DNA of 58,687 nt from an uncultured Pleomorphomonas sp. (GTDB lineage: Bacteria; Pseudomonadota; Alphaproteobacteria; Rhizobiales; Pleomorphomonadaceae), in the NCBI GenBank assembly GCA_937868725.1, contig CALMMQ010000074.1, positions 1 to 58,687 on the forward strand. Reading direction: 5' to 3'. Positions within the stretch are counted from its first letter, which is position 1; each line of letters starts with the position of its first letter. The notes beneath the pieces were generated by a model. That model saw only the letters and a list, made by a program, of their open reading frames with translations, was not told where the DNA came from and made no database searches. A program made the translations under genes and the position numbers. This document shows positions 56,003-58,687 of this stretch, one piece after another.

Positions 56003-57928
56003 ATGCTCACCGACATGACGGCTCGGCAGGCCAAGGCCACCGGCAAGCCGTACACCATCGCCGATTTCGACGGCCTCTCCCTCTTCGTCTCCGCCACCGG
56101 CGCCAAGACCTGGCACTTCCGCTACACCTGGGTCGGTCAGCGCGCTCGCATCTCGTTGGGCTGCTATCCCGAGCTGTCGCTACGCGATGCGCGCGAACTG
56201 CGCGACGAGGCGCGCTCCCTGGTTGCCAAAGGCATCAATCCTCGTACCGAGCGCAAGCAAAAGCGCCAGGCCATCAAGCTCGCCGGCGAGAACACCTTCA
56301 TGGCGGTCTACGAGAAGTGGATGGAGCACCGGCAGCTCACGCTCGAAGAGGGCCGCCAGAGTTCGCTGGAGCAGATTCGCCGCGTCTTCAAGAAGGACGT
56401 CTTCCCCTACTTGAAGCGGCTGACCATCTACGAGGTCACCCGACCTCATCTGCTGGAGGTCGTCGGCCGCATCGAAAAGCGCAACTCGCTGTCGGTGGCC
56501 GAGAAGGTCCGCACCTGGCTCAAGCAGTTGTTCGACTACGCGATGGTCGTCATCCCGGCCATGGAGACCAATCCGGCCACCGACCTGCACGTGGTCGCGG
56601 TGCCGTTGCCGCCGGTCGAACACAACCCGTTCCTGCGCATGGCCGAACTCCCCGGATTTCTGCAGACGCTGCGCAGGTACCGCGGCATGCTGAAGACGCA
56701 ACTGGCGATCCGCCTGCTGCTCCTGACGGGTGTCCGAACGGGCGAACTGCGGCTGGCCACGCCCGATCAGTTCGATCTGGATCGGGGGTTGTGGATCATC
56801 CCGGTCATGTCGCTCAAGCAGCGCAAGATGCTCACCCGCAAGAAGCGCAAGCGCGTCACCGACATCCCGCCGTACATCGTCCCGCTGTCCGTCCAGGCGA
56901 TGGAGATCGTCCGCTACATGCTCGACGACTTCAAACCGGCGCAGAAGTACCTGTTCGCCGGGGTCAAGCGCATCACCGACCGCATGAGCGAGAACACGCT
57001 CAACGCGGCCCTCAAGCGCATGGGCTACGAGGACCGCCTGACCGGCCACGGCATTCGCGCGACGCTCTCGACGGCCCTCAACGAGCTGGGCTATCCGAAG
57101 GTATGGGTGGACGCCCAGCTGTCGCACGCCGACCCCAATCGCATCAGTGCCACTTACAACCACGCGGAGTACGTCGAGCAGCGCCGCGTGATGATGCAGG
57201 ACTGGGCCGACCGCCTGGACCTCTTCGAGCAGAACCAGGTGCAGGTCGCCAGCATGCACCTGACCATCCACCTGCAGGGCCTGCCGACGATCGCCGGGCA
57301 GCAGACCACCCCGCTGCCGACACCTGGCCAGCACGCGCCTATCCTGCTCGTCGCGCCCCCCGAGCAGAGCATGCCGACGATGGCACCGGCGACACAGCGC
57401 CTGTCGGCCGTGGAGATGCCCGAATACGCGCAGCCAAAGCTCTCCGATCTGCAGCGCGAGCGCCTGAAGCTGCTGGAAATCTTCGAGGGGCCGGACAACC
57501 TGGTGGTGGCCGACTACGCCAAGCTGGCCGGCAAGTCGCGCCGCTGGATCACCTACGAGATCCAGGCCGGCAACCTGCTGTCGATTCAACTGGGGAACAA
57601 GGGCCAACGTGTTCCGGTGTGGCAGCTCGATCCGCTCAAGCGCCAATTGGTTCAGACCATCCTCAAGCAGACGCCCCGTGGGGTCGATACCTGGGACATC
57701 TATCACGCCCTGCTACGACCGCATGACGCCCTGGGCAGCCGGCCGCCTATCGAGGCGGTGACGCCCGAGAACATGAAGATCGCTGTGCGGGTGGTCGTGG
57801 AGCGGTGTTCGCAACAAGAGGAACCACTGGCTCCGATGCCATACCCGATCGAGGTGCGGCAGAGCGTGCAGCGATTGGTTCAAAACGCTAACGCGGCTGA
57901 TGCGGCGCTGCCTATGGTGAGCGATTGA
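56003..57928 (+). CDS. Tyrosine integrase with C-terminal HTH/MbcA-like extension (ICEclc/PAGI-2 type)
   Basis: A 641-residue tyrosine recombinase. The N-terminal DUF4102-like arm-binding domain (FDGLSLFVSATGAKTWHFRY) and core-binding domain lead to the catalytic domain with Arg in LLTGVRTGELRLA near residue 246, His-x-x-Arg in TGHGIRATLSTALNELGYP, His in LSHADPNR and nucleophile Tyr in the ISATYNHAEYVEQRR region. After a Pro/Gln-rich linker, residues from about 500 form a helix-turn-helix-like part (DYAKLAGKSRRWITYEIQAG) and a block like the Xre/MbcA/ParS toxin-binding domain (WDIYHALLRPHDALGSRPPI). AGGAG precedes the ATG. The size and tRNA-Gly target fit the IntB13 group. Confidence 0.88.
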   Translation: MLTDMTARQAKATGKPYTIADFDGLSLFVSATGAKTWHFRYTWVGQRARISLGCYPELSLRDARELRDEARSLVAKGINPRTERKQKRQAIKLAGENTFMAVYEKWMEHRQLTLEEGRQSSLEQIRRVFKKDVFPYLKRLTIYEVTRPHLLEVVGRIEKRNSLSVAEKVRTWLKQLFDYAMVVIPAMETNPATDLHVVAVPLPPVEHNPFLRMAELPGFLQTLRRYRGMLKTQLAIRLLLLTGVRTGELRLATPDQFDLDRGLWIIPVMSLKQRKMLTRKKRKRVTDIPPYIVPLSVQAMEIVRYMLDDFKPAQKYLFAGVKRITDRMSENTLNAALKRMGYEDRLTGHGIRATLSTALNELGYPKVWVDAQLSHADPNRISATYNHAEYVEQRRVMMQDWADRLDLFEQNQVQVASMHLTIHLQGLPTIAGQQTTPLPTPGQHAPILLVAPPEQSMPTMAPATQRLSAVEMPEYAQPKLSDLQRERLKLLEIFEGPDNLVVADYAKLAGKSRRWITYEIQAGNLLSIQLGNKGQRVPVWQLDPLKRQLVQTILKQTPRGVDTWDIYHALLRPHDALGSRPPIEAVTPENMKIAVRVVVERCSQQEEPLAPMPYPIEVRQSVQRLVQNANAADAALPMVSD

Positions 57929-57988
57929 AGGGCATATAGCCGATTGATGAACTGCCGGGAATACCCGAACGGGCGATGGATACCGGGG

Positions 57989-58630
57989 TCACGATGGTTC
58001 AGTAGCCGCCACCTTCGCCGCCCGTTCGGCAAACCTCTCGACAGCCGGCAGACACTCGCGCGACGGTTGCAGTAACTGGGTTCTGACGACATAGGAACCG
58101 TCGGCCAGAGGGCGCATGGCCACACCCCAGCCACGAACCTGTGTGATTTGTGAGCGGGGCGCTATACCGACAGCGTAGCCTGCCGCCACCAGTACCGCCA
58201 AGAGATCAAAGGACGTGACCTCCTGGGCAGAGTGCTTTTCTGGTCCGAGGCGCGCATCCACCTGCTGGCTCAGTGTTTCACATGCCCAAAGGCACCATTG
58301 AAGCAACGGATAGTGCAGCAAGGCGTCCAATGGAACTTCGGGGTACGCAAGCAACGGCGAGCGCAGCGGAACAGCCAGGGCTAGTTCGTCTGCCCAAAGC
58401 GACTGTGCGTTCATGGCGAAGACTGTTGTTGTGGCCGCCAGTGCTATACCGGCGTCGTAGGTGCCCTCCTCGAGTCCACGGATCAAATCCTTGGCTGCAA
58501 TTTCCTGCAGCAGGATGATGGTCTCCGGCTCCTCTGCGCGTTGCAGGGCAAGCAGACTCGCGAGCCGTGGCGACAGTGTGTCGGCCGAAACGGCGAGCCT
58601 CAGAATCGGTGATTGGTCGGGAGCACTCAA
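57989..58630 (-). pseudogene. LysR-type effector-binding domain lacking the DNA-binding domain
   Basis: A 213-residue frame that contains only the LysR substrate-binding domain: ILRLAVSADTLSPRLASLLA near the start, then GTYDAGIALAATTT, DELALAVPLRSPLL and VAAGYAVGIAPRSQI. The winged helix-turn-helix that should occupy the first 60-90 residues is missing. The only start is a TTG, and an in-frame TAA stands seven codons upstream. It is most likely the 3' part of a broken regulator on the integrated element; a stand-alone sensor-like protein cannot be excluded. Confidence 0.65.
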
Positions 58631-58687
58631 GGGAGTATAAGCGGCGGTGCAAAATTAGGCCACGGTAGCGGCGGGATTGTCCCGCTT
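58631..58687. other. Possible insertion-sequence end at the window edge
   Basis: The sequence changes where the LysR-like frame loses its N-terminal part. It includes GTGCAAAATTAGGCCAC, which reminds me of the terminal repeats of IS21-type elements. The element itself lies outside the window, so this is tentative. Confidence 0.25.

Overview
The window is high-GC chromosomal DNA from an alphaproteobacterium, most likely of the order Hyphomicrobiales (Rhizobiales). The support is gene content: a FixL-FixJ-FixK oxygen-response cascade with an anaerobox-like site, a PodJ-like polarity factor, a class I lysyl-tRNA synthetase, the ligase-associated helicase/PdeM pair, a SAM-II riboswitch in front of metZ, an apaG/metZ neighbourhood, and DUF6460 and DUF3563 small proteins. 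Genus cannot be fixed from this sequence.

Layout. 0-4.5 kb: minus-strand signalling cluster fixL, fixJ, a lone receiver protein, a FixK-type regulator and a DUF429 protein. 4.7-7.5 kb: PLP aminotransferase, MscL, a secreted coiled-coil protein and a MerR regulator. 7.8-13.4 kb: PodJ-like scaffold, a TauE/SafE permease and its TIGR02186-type partner. 13.4-16.6 kb: PdeM phosphoesterase and Lhr-type helicase. 16.6-17.8 kb: a scar with a duplicated, decayed copy of the helicase 5' end, remnants of a possible toxin-antitoxin pair, and an AT-rich, frameshifted TM2-domain gene. 17.7-29 kb: TPR methyltransferase, TerB, LysRS, a GT2 glycosyltransferase, a periplasmic solute-binding protein, ApaG, a MATE pump, NudC, prephenate dehydratase, a membrane-anchored cytochrome c. 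29-33 kb: agmatinase, an OmpR-type two-component pair and a divergent exported EF-hand protein. 33-38.3 kb: a complete ABC importer (binding protein, two permeases, ATPase) and a GhrA-like dehydrogenase. 38.5-45.3 kb: def-fmt-truA, a chemoreceptor, leuA behind a leucine-rich leader peptide, and a DUF3563 protein. 45.5-55.6 kb: glgB, recD2, opgD/mdoD, an NlpC/P60 hydrolase with a MarR regulator, metZ behind a SAM-II riboswitch and terminator, and the long Dcd-family deaminase.

From 55.7 kb a tRNA-Gly(CCC) gene is followed directly by a 641-residue tyrosine integrase with arm-like repeats in between. This looks like the left edge of an integrative element of the tRNA-Gly-targeting ICEclc/PAGI-2 type. 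The last gene, a LysR-like effector domain without its DNA-binding domain, belongs to that element.

How the genes work together: FixL (heme PAS) and FixJ should control the FixK-type regulator, and the anaerobox-like site in front of fixL suggests feedback. Amino acid genes carry RNA-level control (leader peptide for leuA, SAM-II riboswitch for metZ). The most notable accessory features are the 16.6-17.8 kb scar and the integrated element at the right end. No CRISPR array, rRNA or intact transposase is visible.
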